Of a DNA stretch of 47,135 nucleotides, positions 7,560 through 15,242 are shown one piece after another. The position numbers and the translations under genes are program-made. A model generated the notes under the pieces. That model was not told where the DNA came from, ran no database searches, and saw only the letters and a program-made list of their open reading frames with translations. The DNA comes from Selenomonas sp. (GTDB lineage Bacteria; Bacillota; Negativicutes; Selenomonadales; Selenomonadaceae). Positions within the stretch are counted from its first letter, which is position 1; the number at the start of each line of letters is the position of its first letter. Where the stretch lies: positions 1 through 47,135 of the forward strand of contig NZ_JALFCU010000087.1 in assembly GCF_022771645.1 (NCBI RefSeq). The letters are read 5' to 3'.

Positions 7560-8564
7560 TTACTTCTTCGCTCTCTGCCGCTTCGCCACGTTGTAGATGG
7601 CCTGCAGCTCCTCGGCGTCGAACTGGTACTTCTCGTTGCAGAAATGGCAGACGATCTCGGCATGGCCGTCGTCGACGAGGGACTGGAGGTCGCCGAGGTT
7701 CAGCCCCAAGAGCACGTCGCTGATGCGGGCTTTCGAGCAGCCGCAGCGGAAGGCGAGGTCGGTCGTCGAGAGATAATCCACGTCGAACCCCTTCAGCACC
7801 TCGCCGATGATGCCCTTCGCGTCGAGGCCGCGCTCGACGAGGTGCGAGACGGACGCGACAGCGGCGACGTTCTTTTCGAGCTTCGCGAGCGTCTCCTCGC
7901 TCGCGTCGGGCAGCGGCTGCACGAGGAAGCCGCCCGCGCCGATGCAGGGCTCGATGAACTCGTCCGCCGCAGAGGCATCGCCGTTCGTCTGCGCATCCTC
8001 CGCCGCTGCGGATGTGTTGCCGTTCGCCGGTGCACCATCCGTCGCTCTGGATGGCGCGACGAGCACGCCGAGGCCGACGGCCGACGGCGTCTGCTCCGAG
8101 ACGGCGAGATAACGCGTGAGGTCGTCGGCGATCTCGCCGTCCACGAGCTCCGCGCTGCCGCGGATCGGCTCCACATGGCTCGCGCCCTCCGCCTCGAGTC
8201 CCGTGAAGCGCGTGACCGTCACGAGGCCGTGCGTGCCGACGCCGCCACCGACGTCGATTTTGCCCTTCGCGTTCAGCGGCAGCAGCACCTTCGCATTGCC
8301 GACCATGCCGCGCACGCTGCCTTCCGGCGTCGCATCCGCGACAACGCGGCCCAAGGGCCCGTGACCGTCGAACGAGACGGTCAGCGCCTCCTTGTTTTTG
8401 AGGTTCGCCGCGAGGAGCAGCGCCCCCGTCATCGTGCGCCCGAGCGCCGCCGCCGCAACCGGGTAACAGCCATGGCGGCGGATCGCCTCGTTCACGAGAT
8501 CCGTCGTGACGGCTGCATAGATGCGCACGCCGTCCGCGACGGCCTTTACCAAGTGGTCTGTCAT
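7560..8564 (-). CDS. hslO: Hsp33 redox-regulated chaperone
   Basis: This 334-residue cytoplasmic holdase is activated by oxidation. The N-terminal substrate-binding domain is typical (GRTMTGALLLAANLK, GPLGRVVADA, GYVG-like loops), and the C-terminal zinc switch is intact: Cys274 and Cys276 (RCGC) and Cys306 and Cys309 (CHFC). The protein is about 40 residues longer than usual because of an Ala/Asn/Asp-rich insert at about 178-212, between LGVLVAPS and CIGAGGFLVQ. The ATG follows AAAGGA. It appears monocistronic, with repeat elements on both sides. Confidence 0.95.
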   Translation of the reverse strand: MTDHLVKAVADGVRIYAAVTTDLVNEAIRRHGCYPVAAAALGRTMTGALLLAANLKNKEALTVSFDGHGPLGRVVADATPEGSVRGMVGNAKVLLPLNAKGKIDVGGGVGTHGLVTVTRFTGLEAEGASHVEPIRGSAELVDGEIADDLTRYLAVSEQTPSAVGLGVLVAPSRATDGAPANGNTSAAAEDAQTNGDASAADEFIEPCIGAGGFLVQPLPDASEETLAKLEKNVAAVASVSHLVERGLDAKGIIGEVLKGFDVDYLSTTDLAFRCGCSKARISDVLLGLNLGDLQSLVDDGHAEIVCHFCNEKYQFDAEELQAIYNVAKRQRAKK

Positions 8565-8582
8565 AACAATAAATCCTTTCTG

Positions 8583-8650
8583 TAAGATATCCGATAGCGC
8601 TTATGCGCTTACGGATATCTTAGCCATTTGCCGTCAGGCAAATAGCCTCC
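8583..8650. repeat. Hairpin repeat shared with 29240-29370
   Basis: TAAGATATCCG and CGGATATCTTA form a long stem enclosing a GCGC-TTAT-GCGC stem, then CATTTGCC-gtca-GGCAAATAGCCTCC. The second hairpin recurs at 29339-29366 with the same flank. It lies directly upstream of hslO, so it may be a leader structure or a second small repeat family. Confidence 0.55.
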
Positions 8651-8689
8651 ATTTAAATTTATTACAATAAATAATTTGTTACTATCTAT

Positions 8690-8945
8690 TGCGAGCGTAT
8701 CACATACAGCAGCCTCTCCCTCCGGGAGAGGTGCCGAGCGAATGCGAGGCGGAGCGGGTGTCGGAGGTAGGCCGTGACTACTCGCAGAATTGTAATGGCG
8801 AAGGTAACTTGGAGTTATTACATACCTTCGCCATTACAATCCTGCACATTGTTACGACCTATCTCCGACACCCTTTCCACCGCTATCGCGGTCCCCCTTC
8901 CCCGTAGGGGAAGGCTGCTGGATTTCGTTACGCTCGGCAACGGAT
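8690..8945. repeat. Complete composite palindromic repeat
   Basis: Same family as 3161-3420: CCTCTCCCTCCGGGAGAGG arm, GGTGTCGGAGGTAG, a core with inverted GTAATGGCGAAGGTA / TACCTTCGCCATTAC, then the inverse arm ending CTTCCCCGTAGGGGAAGG and TTACGCTCGGCAAC. Confidence 0.88.
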
Positions 8946-8961
8946 GGAGCAAGTTCGCGAC

Positions 8962-9891
8962 CTACTCATGTCGCGCCCCGTGCGCCTCTTGGTAGATACT
9001 GACCTTCGTATCCTCGACATGCCCCATGTCCGGCTCGGGATGGATGAGGACGTCGAACGTGCCGAACTCCTTGCGGATGGCCTGCTCGATCTCGTCACAG
9101 ATCGCGTGGACGCGCGCGAGGTGCATGTTGCCGTCGAAGAGGATGTGGACGTCGAGGAGCTTGTACGAGCCGGACTTGCGCGTGCGCATGCAGTGCCAGC
9201 CGCGCACTTCGGGCGACGTCTCGATGATCTCGCCGATGCGGTATTCTTCGTCCGGCGGCAGGCTCTCGTCCGTCAGCTCTTTCGTCGACTCGACGATCAT
9301 GCGCCAGCCCGCGCGGAAGATGATGCCCGCGACGAAGATGGCGATGACCGGGTCGAGCCACGCCCAGCCCGTCAGCTGCATCAGCACGAGGCCGCCGAGC
9401 ACGCCGACGGACGTCCAGATGTCCGCCGTCAAGTGCAATCCGTCCGCCTCGAGCGCCTGCGAGCCCGTGAGCTTCGCCACGGAGAGCAGCCGCCGCGACA
9501 CGGCGAAGTTCACGGCGATCGCGACGAGCATGATGACGATGCCGTAGCTGAGCGTCTCGGGGACCTCGCCCGTCGCAAACTTGTCCACGGCCTCGTAGAC
9601 GATGCCGACGGCCGCGCCGACGATGAGCAGCGCCTCGACGGCGGCCGAGAGGTTTTCGTACTTGCCGTGGCCGTAGTCGTGCTCGAGGTCCGGCGGCGCG
9701 TCGGACTTCCGCACAGCCCAGAACGCGATGAGCGCCGCGATGAGGTCCGTGCCGGAGTGCAGCGCCTCGGAGATGAGACTGACCGCGCCGACATAGAGGC
9801 CGACGATGAGTTTCAAAATCACAAGCGTCGTATTTGAAAAAATGGACAGCCACGCTGTCCGTCGTTTGAGTGCTGCAGTGTCCTGCATCAT
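8962..9891 (-). CDS. Cation diffusion facilitator (CDF) metal exporter
   Basis: This 309-residue inner-membrane protein exports divalent metal in exchange for protons. It has six hydrophobic helices in the first 210 residues and a cytoplasmic domain after them. Metal-site residues are visible as an H-x3-D pair in helix 2 (ALHSGTD) and another in helix 5 (GLHLTAD), with the HDYGHGKYE motif following helix 2. The C-terminal domain carries the usual His/Asp pattern (VHILFDGN, IHPEPD). The substrate (Zn, Fe, Mn, Co) cannot be assigned from sequence. Two adjacent ATGs exist; the first is used here. It is read away from the small RNA at 10007. Confidence 0.93.
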   Translation of the reverse strand: MMQDTAALKRRTAWLSIFSNTTLVILKLIVGLYVGAVSLISEALHSGTDLIAALIAFWAVRKSDAPPDLEHDYGHGKYENLSAAVEALLIVGAAVGIVYEAVDKFATGEVPETLSYGIVIMLVAIAVNFAVSRRLLSVAKLTGSQALEADGLHLTADIWTSVGVLGGLVLMQLTGWAWLDPVIAIFVAGIIFRAGWRMIVESTKELTDESLPPDEEYRIGEIIETSPEVRGWHCMRTRKSGSYKLLDVHILFDGNMHLARVHAICDEIEQAIRKEFGTFDVLIHPEPDMGHVEDTKVSIYQEAHGARHE

Positions 9892-9972
9892 GATGAAAAC
9901 CGCCTCCAAGCACCCGCGCCGCGCGCGGTTCGTGAAGTTCTCGTAAAATCTGGAAACTCTCTGAAAAAATGC

Positions 9973-10001
9973 TGGACAAACCTCGTCGTCCGTGCTATGA
10001 T
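9973..10001 (+). promoter_or_regulatory. Promoter of an intergenic small RNA
   Basis: TGGACA, a 17-base spacer, then TATGAT. It lies between two minus-strand genes and points to the plus strand, where no protein is encoded. Confidence 0.65.
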
Positions 10002-10006
10002 GAGGC

Positions 10007-10096
10007 CAGTCGGGAAACCGGCCTACTCAAAAGCACTTATTTATTTGTACTTGCTTTTTTGGTGGATGGCGTCGCCTTGTGCGGCGTCTTTTTTTA
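10007..10096 (+). ncRNA. Candidate small RNA, about 90 bases
   Basis: The predicted RNA folds into three hairpins: GAGGCC..CGG-GAAA-CCG-GCC..CTC with a GAAA tetraloop, AAAAGCA/TGCTTTT, and a GC-rich terminator stem (with some G-U pairs) followed by TTTTTTT at 10089-10095. It matches no RNA class I recognise. Its T tract abuts the stop codon of the minus-strand gene 10094-10501. Confidence 0.5.
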
Positions 10097-10501
10097 TTCC
10101 GCCGGCGCCGGCAGTTCCCCGTGCGGCAGCTCGTCATAGATGAAGTCGACGATCGTCTTCATCGGCGAGAATCCTGAGTAGGGATGCGTGTAGTTTTCCG
10201 CGCCGCCCGAGGACAGCACGGTCTTCGTGTCGTAGGCGAGCACCTCGGACGCGTAGATCTGGTACACGCCCTTGCCGCGGTCGAAATGCATCGTATAGCG
10301 GAACATGCGGTTCCGGTCCGCCTTGATGACGGCGATCGTCGCGTTGCACGCCGCCGTCGACTCGTACGTGACGGAGCTCGCGTCGACGTAATAGCCCGTG
10401 TAGCCCTGCGCGTCGACGAAGCGCATGTCCGCCGCCGAGCACGTCCCTGCGACGAGCAGCAGCGCCGCCCCGAGGAGCATCCCCACGATCCGTCGTATCA
10501 T
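10094..10501 (-). CDS. Small secreted protein of unknown function
   Basis: This 135-residue protein has a signal peptide (cleaved about CSA-ADM) and a compact mature domain of about 110 residues rich in Tyr, Asp and Val, with predicted beta strands (YTGYYVDASSVTYES, GVYQIYASEVLAYD). It has one Cys in the mature part. It is probably periplasmic or surface exposed. No family was recognised. A GAGAGG site precedes the ATG by eight bases. Confidence 0.75.
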   Translation of the reverse strand: MIRRIVGMLLGAALLLVAGTCSAADMRFVDAQGYTGYYVDASSVTYESTAACNATIAVIKADRNRMFRYTMHFDRGKGVYQIYASEVLAYDTKTVLSSGGAENYTHPYSGFSPMKTIVDFIYDELPHGELPAPAE

Positions 10502-10610
10502 CCCGCAGCCTCTCTTTCGTCTTCAAAAAAATATATACCGTTTCATTTTAAAACGATGGGTGGAGGCTGTCAACTGCACAAAGAAAAACAAACCAATCAT
10601 CGTTAGATGC

Positions 10611-10639
10611 TTGAAAAAAACTTGCGCTTGATATAAAAT
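10611..10639 (+). promoter_or_regulatory. Promoter of candidate antitoxin RNA (second locus)
   Basis: TTGAAA, a 17-base spacer, then TAAAAT, pointing toward the minus-strand 21-residue peptide gene. Confidence 0.7.
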
Positions 10640-10644
10640 ACAAA

Positions 10645-10745
10645 TAAAGAAGCAGCCACGGTTGACGGTTGGTTGCCTCGCTCGATAAAAGTTATATTTC
10701 AAAACATAACCGCCCGAACTTCGACCTAGGGGCGGTTATTGTTTT
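10645..10745 (+). ncRNA. Candidate antitoxin RNA for the 21-residue peptide
   Basis: An RNA of about 100 bases would run from the promoter at 10611-10639 to the hairpin at 10706-10740. It contains CCTCGCTC (10676-10683), which recurs at 10810-10817 opposite the toxin ribosome site (GAGCGAGG on the toxin strand), so it can pair with the toxin Shine-Dalgarno as well as with the shared terminator. Confidence 0.6.
10704..10742. terminator. Bidirectional terminator of the second convergent pair
   Basis: AATAACCGCCC / GGGCGGTTAT stem with T-rich sequence on both strands; it overlaps the last codons of the 21-residue frame. Confidence 0.85.
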
Positions 10746-10801
10746 CTCAGCACAAGAATGATACAGAGCATCAGGAAAAGAACGATGATCGTCTGATCCA
10801 T
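10736..10801 (-). CDS. Candidate type I toxin, 21-residue membrane peptide
   Basis: The frame encodes a 21-residue peptide that starts MDQTIIVLFLM, is almost entirely hydrophobic and ends LRKQ. A strong GAGGTGA ribosome site lies six bases before the ATG. Its own promoter (10892-10921) is near consensus, leaving an 80-base structured leader, and its mRNA would end at the bidirectional hairpin 10706-10740. The opposing RNA carries eight bases complementary to the ribosome site. The size, hydrophobicity, convergent layout and shared terminator match type I toxins of the Fst/Ibs kind; no homolog was recognised. Confidence 0.6.
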   Translation of the reverse strand: MDQTIIVLFLMLCIILVLRKQ

Positions 10802-10891
10802 CCGAATCACCTCGCTCTCGGGTATTTCGACCTTCCTGCGAGGCGCAAAACGCCAACCGCCACCGCTGTAGCAGCTGCCTCTATGGCTCGT

Positions 10892-10921
10892 ATTATAAAA
10901 CAAAAATCGTGCATCCCGCAA
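10892..10921 (-). promoter_or_regulatory. Promoter of the 21-residue peptide
   Basis: On the minus strand: TTGCGG, an 18-base spacer, then TATAAT. The -35 box lies inside the terminator stem of the chemoreceptor gene. Confidence 0.65.
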
Positions 10922-10937
10922 GGGGTGCACGATTTTT
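10902..10937 (-). terminator. Intrinsic terminator of the chemoreceptor gene
   Basis: AATCGTGCA / TGCACGATT stem around a C/G-rich loop, with T runs on both sides, just after the gene at 10959-12680. Confidence 0.88.
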
Positions 10938-10958
10938 TGATGCATGTGGATATATATC

Positions 10959-12680
10959 TCAGTACTGGAACCGGTGCAGCGACTCGGAGAGTTTCTGCGC
11001 GAGCTCGGCGAGCGATTCCGACGCCTTCGCGATCTCGCTGGCCGAGGCGCTCTGCTGCTCGGACGCGGCCGAGACGGATTCCATCTCGTTGACGACCTGG
11101 CCGCTGTTGCCGGAGATCTGCTGCGTCTTTTCATGCATGACGTCGGTCTGGTCGCCGACGTGGCGGATCTCGCCGACCATCGCGTCCGCGCGGCTCGCGA
11201 CGCTCGCGACGGCGTCCTCGATCTCCTTGAACGTCGCCTGCAGGTCGGAGACGGCGGCGGCACCGGACTGCACGGCCTCGCGGCCGCTCTGCATGGAGTT
11301 CACGGCATCCGTCGTGTCCTTCTGGATGCCCGTGATGAGCGCGGTGATCTGCTGCGCGGCCTGCTGGCTGGCCTCCGCGAGCTTGCGCACCTCGTCAGCG
11401 ACGACGGCGAAGCCGCGGCCGTGCTCGCCGGCGCGCGCGGCCTCGATGGCGGCGTTGAGCGCGAGCAGGTTCGTCTGCTCCGCGATGCCCGCGATCGTCT
11501 CGACGATCGAGCCGATCGCCTGCGAGCTCTTGCCGAGCTTGTCGACCGTGAGGGCGCTCTGTTTGACAATGGATTCGACGCTCTGGATGTTCGCGACAGC
11601 CGATTTCACGCTCTGCCCGCCCATGACGGCGCGGTCATGCGCGGCCTTCGCGTTGCCCTCGACCTCGTCGGCCGACGTGTTGAGGCGGCCGAGCGAACCG
11701 ACCGTCTCCTGGACGCTCTGCTCGGACTCGCCGATGTACTGCTGTTGCTCTGCCGACGCCTGCGCCGCGGCCGTGACGCTGTTCGCGACCTGCTCGGACG
11801 CCTGCGCGCTCTGGTGCGCGCTCGCCGTGAGCTCCTCGGATGCCGCTGCGAGCTGCTGCGCCGTCTCGTTCGTCTGGTGCATGAGCTGCGCGACCGTGCG
11901 GCGCATCTCGGAGAAGCCCCGGATGAGGTCGCCGAACTCGTCGGCACGGCTCGTCGTGTAGCCGGACTCGCGGAAATCGCCGTCTTTCATCTTGCCGCAG
12001 CCGATGACGACGCGTTCGAGCGGCTCCGTGATCTTCTTCGCCGTGACGATGCACGCCGCGATGATGAGCGCGAGGACGACGAGGCAGATGATGACGATGT
12101 TGCGCGTCGTCGCCGCCGTCTCGCTGTCCGTCTTCGCCTTCAGCGCGACGGCCTGGTCATGCTGGCGCTTCGTGAGCTCGAGGAGGTTCTTGCCCAGCGC
12201 GGCGCCCTGCTTCGCGCCGACGGCCGAATAATTCGCGAGGCCTTCGTCAAACTGGCCGGCCATGCAGAGCTGCGCCGTCTTTTCGAGCGTCGCATGGAAG
12301 TCTTTCCAATTCGCCTTCGCCGTCTCCATGAGCTGGTCGCTCTCCGGATCGCGGACCGTGATCGCGTCGTACGCGGCAAAGCTATCCTCGATCATCTTCA
12401 CGCCCGTCTCGTACTTGCCCTTGAGGTCCTGCAGGCGCGCGTTGTCGTTGCGGCACGTCGTCATCGTGACGACCATGCTCTGCACGTAGCGCATGCCGGA
12501 GAGCGCCGTGCCCGTGTCGTCGATGCCCTGCACCGAGGACTCGTACATCATGTTGATGTCCTCTTTCGCCGACTGCATGCCGAAGTAGCCGGTGACGCTC
12601 ACGCAAAGCATGCCCACGACGGCGATCACGCCGAGCAGGAACAGCTTCGCGGAGACTTTCATGTCATCCAAGAAGTTCAT
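10959..12680 (-). CDS. Methyl-accepting chemotaxis protein
   Basis: This 573-residue receptor senses a ligand outside the cell and controls the CheA kinase. It has a first membrane helix (about 11-32), a helical periplasmic domain of the four-helix-bundle type (about 33-190), a second membrane helix (about 193-215), a HAMP domain and a long coiled-coil signalling domain. The hairpin tip is typical (GIAEQTNLLALNAAIEAARA, then GRGFAVVADEVRKLAE). The ligand is unknown. No CheR-docking pentapeptide is visible at the C-terminus. The chosen ATG follows AAGGGG; an earlier ATG lacks a ribosome site. It implies a motile, chemotactic cell. Confidence 0.95.
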   Translation of the reverse strand: MNFLDDMKVSAKLFLLGVIAVVGMLCVSVTGYFGMQSAKEDINMMYESSVQGIDDTGTALSGMRYVQSMVVTMTTCRNDNARLQDLKGKYETGVKMIEDSFAAYDAITVRDPESDQLMETAKANWKDFHATLEKTAQLCMAGQFDEGLANYSAVGAKQGAALGKNLLELTKRQHDQAVALKAKTDSETAATTRNIVIICLVVLALIIAACIVTAKKITEPLERVVIGCGKMKDGDFRESGYTTSRADEFGDLIRGFSEMRRTVAQLMHQTNETAQQLAAASEELTASAHQSAQASEQVANSVTAAAQASAEQQQYIGESEQSVQETVGSLGRLNTSADEVEGNAKAAHDRAVMGGQSVKSAVANIQSVESIVKQSALTVDKLGKSSQAIGSIVETIAGIAEQTNLLALNAAIEAARAGEHGRGFAVVADEVRKLAEASQQAAQQITALITGIQKDTTDAVNSMQSGREAVQSGAAAVSDLQATFKEIEDAVASVASRADAMVGEIRHVGDQTDVMHEKTQQISGNSGQVVNEMESVSAASEQQSASASEIAKASESLAELAQKLSESLHRFQY

Positions 12681-12847
12681 GGTTCCATCCCCTTCCAACA
12701 AACACATCATCTGAACGGGTTCCGTTCCCCCGTTGCTTGTCTTCCCCCTTGCCGGCCGCGGGTACTTGCTTCTTTATTTCGATGAAAGGGACGAATCTCC
12801 TGCTTGCTTCTTGCTGAGAAATCAAAAAAATTTGACGCAGCCGCGTT

Positions 12848-14296
12848 TCATTTCCTCCCGCGCCAGAACTCCGGCCGCAGCATGACGAGGAGCGTCATGA
12901 TCTCGAGGCGGCCGAGGAGCATCTCGATGCAGAGGAGCGCTTTCATGAGCCCCGGCAGCGGCGCGTACGTCTGCGTCGCGCCGGCGACGCCGAACGCGGG
13001 GCCGACGTTGCCGAGCGTCGTGACGGAGATGGCGAGCGCGTCGAACATCGGCGTGCCGAAGAGCGTGTAGACGAGGCCGAACGCCACGATCGTCACGACG
13101 TAGAGGAAGAAAAAATTCCCCGTGCGATGGAGTTCCGTGACGTCAACGCGATGGCCGTTCATGTGCACGACGGCGAGCGCGCGCGGGTGGAGTTTTTCCT
13201 GGAGGATGGCCGCCGCGTTCTTGACGAGCAGCACGGCGCGGTGGATCTTCAGCCCGCTCGCCGTCGAGCCCGCGCAGCCGCCGATGAACATGAGGAGCAG
13301 CAGCACGCCTTTCGACAGCGCCGGCCACGTGTCAAAATCCGCCGAGACAAAGCCCGTCGTCGAAAGTGACGTCGTCTGGAACACCGCATAGCGCACGGCC
13401 GTGCCGACCTCATAGCCGCGCGCGCACACGAGATCGCCTGCCACGAGCGCGCTCGCGACGAGGATCAGTCCGAGATACGCGCGGAACTCCGTATTTTTCC
13501 GCAGCGCGTGCGGCCCCTTCTTCCAAATTTTGTAATACAATCCGAAGTTCCCGCCCGCGACGAACATGAAGAACGCCATCCAGCCCTCCAGCCAGACATC
13601 ATCAAACGCCATCGCATTCGCGTCATACGTCGAAAAGCCGCCCGCGCCGAGCGTCGAAAACGCATGATTCACCGCCGTCACCGCATCGAGGCCGCAGAGC
13701 CAGTAGATGACCGCGCAGAGCGCCGTGAGCCCCGCGTACATGCGAAAGAGCGCGCCCGTCATGTCGCGGAGACGCGGCAGCACGCGGTCGCGTCCCGAAG
13801 CCTCCGCCTGGTACATATAGACCGTGCTCTGCCCCGCCTGCGGCAGGAGCGCGATGAAAATGACGATGATGCCGAGGCCGCCAAACCAATGCGTCATGCT
13901 GCGCCAGAACAGGATGCTCGCAGGCAGCGCCTCGATGGACGGGATCACCGTCGAGCCCGTCGTCGTAAAGCCCGAGATGCTCTCAAAAAGCGCGTCGAGC
14001 AGCCCGAGATGCCCGCCAAAAAGATACGGCATCATGCCGAGCGCCGTGATGAGCCCCCAGCCGAGCCCCGTCACCGCGATGCCCTCGCGCCGCGTGATCG
14101 CGTCGTAGACGTTGTTCCGCCGCGCGCGCGTGACGAGCACGGCCCAGAGCGTGACCGCGAGCCCGAGCGACAGCGCGAACGCCCGCACGCTCCCCCACTC
14201 GCCCCACGCGATCGCGAGGAACAGCGGCACGCACAGCACCGCCATCGCGGCCAGCACGAGGCGGGCGAGGATGTAGTTCACGACGCGCAGATCCAT
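12848..14296 (-). CDS. trkH: TrkH/KtrB-family potassium uptake channel
   Basis: This 482-residue membrane protein is the ion-conducting subunit of a Trk/Ktr potassium system. All four pore loops with their conserved glycines are visible: SGFTTTGST (about residue 113), LGAGGFST, LSTTGFVS and LGNVGPAF. It has about ten hydrophobic helices. The regulatory partner TrkA is encoded at 19541, 5 kb away on the other strand. AAAGGAGG precedes the ATG. It is the last minus-strand gene before the DnaA-box array. A weak hairpin and T run at about 12815-12845 could end its transcript. Confidence 0.94.
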   Translation of the reverse strand: MDLRVVNYILARLVLAAMAVLCVPLFLAIAWGEWGSVRAFALSLGLAVTLWAVLVTRARRNNVYDAITRREGIAVTGLGWGLITALGMMPYLFGGHLGLLDALFESISGFTTTGSTVIPSIEALPASILFWRSMTHWFGGLGIIVIFIALLPQAGQSTVYMYQAEASGRDRVLPRLRDMTGALFRMYAGLTALCAVIYWLCGLDAVTAVNHAFSTLGAGGFSTYDANAMAFDDVWLEGWMAFFMFVAGGNFGLYYKIWKKGPHALRKNTEFRAYLGLILVASALVAGDLVCARGYEVGTAVRYAVFQTTSLSTTGFVSADFDTWPALSKGVLLLLMFIGGCAGSTASGLKIHRAVLLVKNAAAILQEKLHPRALAVVHMNGHRVDVTELHRTGNFFFLYVVTIVAFGLVYTLFGTPMFDALAISVTTLGNVGPAFGVAGATQTYAPLPGLMKALLCIEMLLGRLEIMTLLVMLRPEFWRGRK

Positions 14297-14446
14297 GGCG
14301 ACGCCTCCTTTCGTTTTTTATCGTCCATTGCAAGGAAAGTATATCACAGTCCGCGCGCCATCGGCATGCTGCGGAAACAAATCCCATCACGTTTTCCACA
14401 ATCCCTCGCGGAAAGTTTGTGACGGCGATAACGAAATATGGGGTTC

Positions 14447-14655
14447 TGTGGATCAACAGATCCGAAATATAGAGTTATCCCCCGTTTTATCCACATTATC
14501 CACAGTTTTTGTAAAAATTTCGTTATGAAACTTATGCACAATGTACACAAGCAAGGAAAAAATCCTGTCATCCCCCGTTTTCCTGTGGATAAGCGGCGCT
14601 CCCTTGACGCGGAACGCCAAAAGTTATCCACACCTGTGGATGAATGTGTGGATAA
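14447..14655. other. Dense DnaA-box array (possible second DnaA-titrating or origin site)
   Basis: Six perfect TTATNCACA boxes lie within 170 bases: 14487-14495, 14496-14504 (abutting tandem), 14532-14540, 14584-14592 (inverted), 14624-14632 and 14647-14655 (inverted). Near-matches lie at 14447 and 14635. AT-rich stretches at 14504-14530 and 14653-14700 could unwind. The intergenic region (14297-14796) holds no gene and separates minus-strand from plus-strand genes. It is 24 kb from dnaA. Confidence 0.85.
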
Positions 14656-14796
14656 CAAATTTTCTTCGCGTCTTGTCGCATTTTATTTGTATTCTGTAGT
14701 ATAATGGTGCTGGTAGCAGTTTGCCCGCGTCGCAAGGGTTTGCGCGCGGCGGGATAATATACATAGGAAAGAAACGTTTTTTGGAGGATGATCCCT

Positions 14797-15219
14797 ATGC
14801 TGAATGAAGAAATCATCGACGCGATGGTGCGCCAGGCGATGGACATCACGCGCAACGCGTACCTGCACCACGAGGAGGAGCTCGCGGTCGGCGCGTGCGT
14901 GCTCGCGAGCGACGGCACGATGTACACGGGCTGCAACGTGCAGAACCGCATGCCGCAGCTCTGCGCGTCCGCCGAGCAGGTCGCGATGTACAAGGCGCTC
15001 TCCGACGGCAAGCGCGAGTTCGACGGCATCGTCATCATCGCCGACACGCAGGAGCCGTACATCCCGAGCGGCATGAGCCTGCAGATGCTCGCGGAGTTCG
15101 AGGTGCCGGACGTCGTCATGGCGAACCTGAACGGCATGGTCGACCAGAAGCCTTTAGACGAGCTCCTGCCGTACTATCACAAGATGAAAGAAAACAAACG
15201 CTTCTCATTTGATGACTGA
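14797..15219 (+). CDS. Cytidine deaminase-fold protein lacking zinc ligands
   Basis: This 140-residue protein aligns along its length with homotetrameric cytidine deaminase (GCNVQN, AMYKALSDGKREF, LAEF, LDELLPYY). The proton-shuttle glutamate is kept (Glu60), but the zinc-binding Cys of CAE reads Ser58-Ala-Glu60, and the PCGAC pair reads Pro-Ser91-Gly-Met-Ser94. All three zinc cysteines are therefore serines. The protein is unlikely to deaminate cytidine and may be a binding or regulatory protein. The ATG at 14797 is nine bases after GGAGG; an ATG at 14788 abuts it. It ends 23 bases before the EAL-protein gene, so the two are probably co-transcribed. Confidence 0.85.
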   Translation: MLNEEIIDAMVRQAMDITRNAYLHHEEELAVGACVLASDGTMYTGCNVQNRMPQLCASAEQVAMYKALSDGKREFDGIVIIADTQEPYIPSGMSLQMLAEFEVPDVVMANLNGMVDQKPLDELLPYYHKMKENKRFSFDD

Positions 15220-15242
15220 TTTCAAGTGAGGTGAAGACCGGC

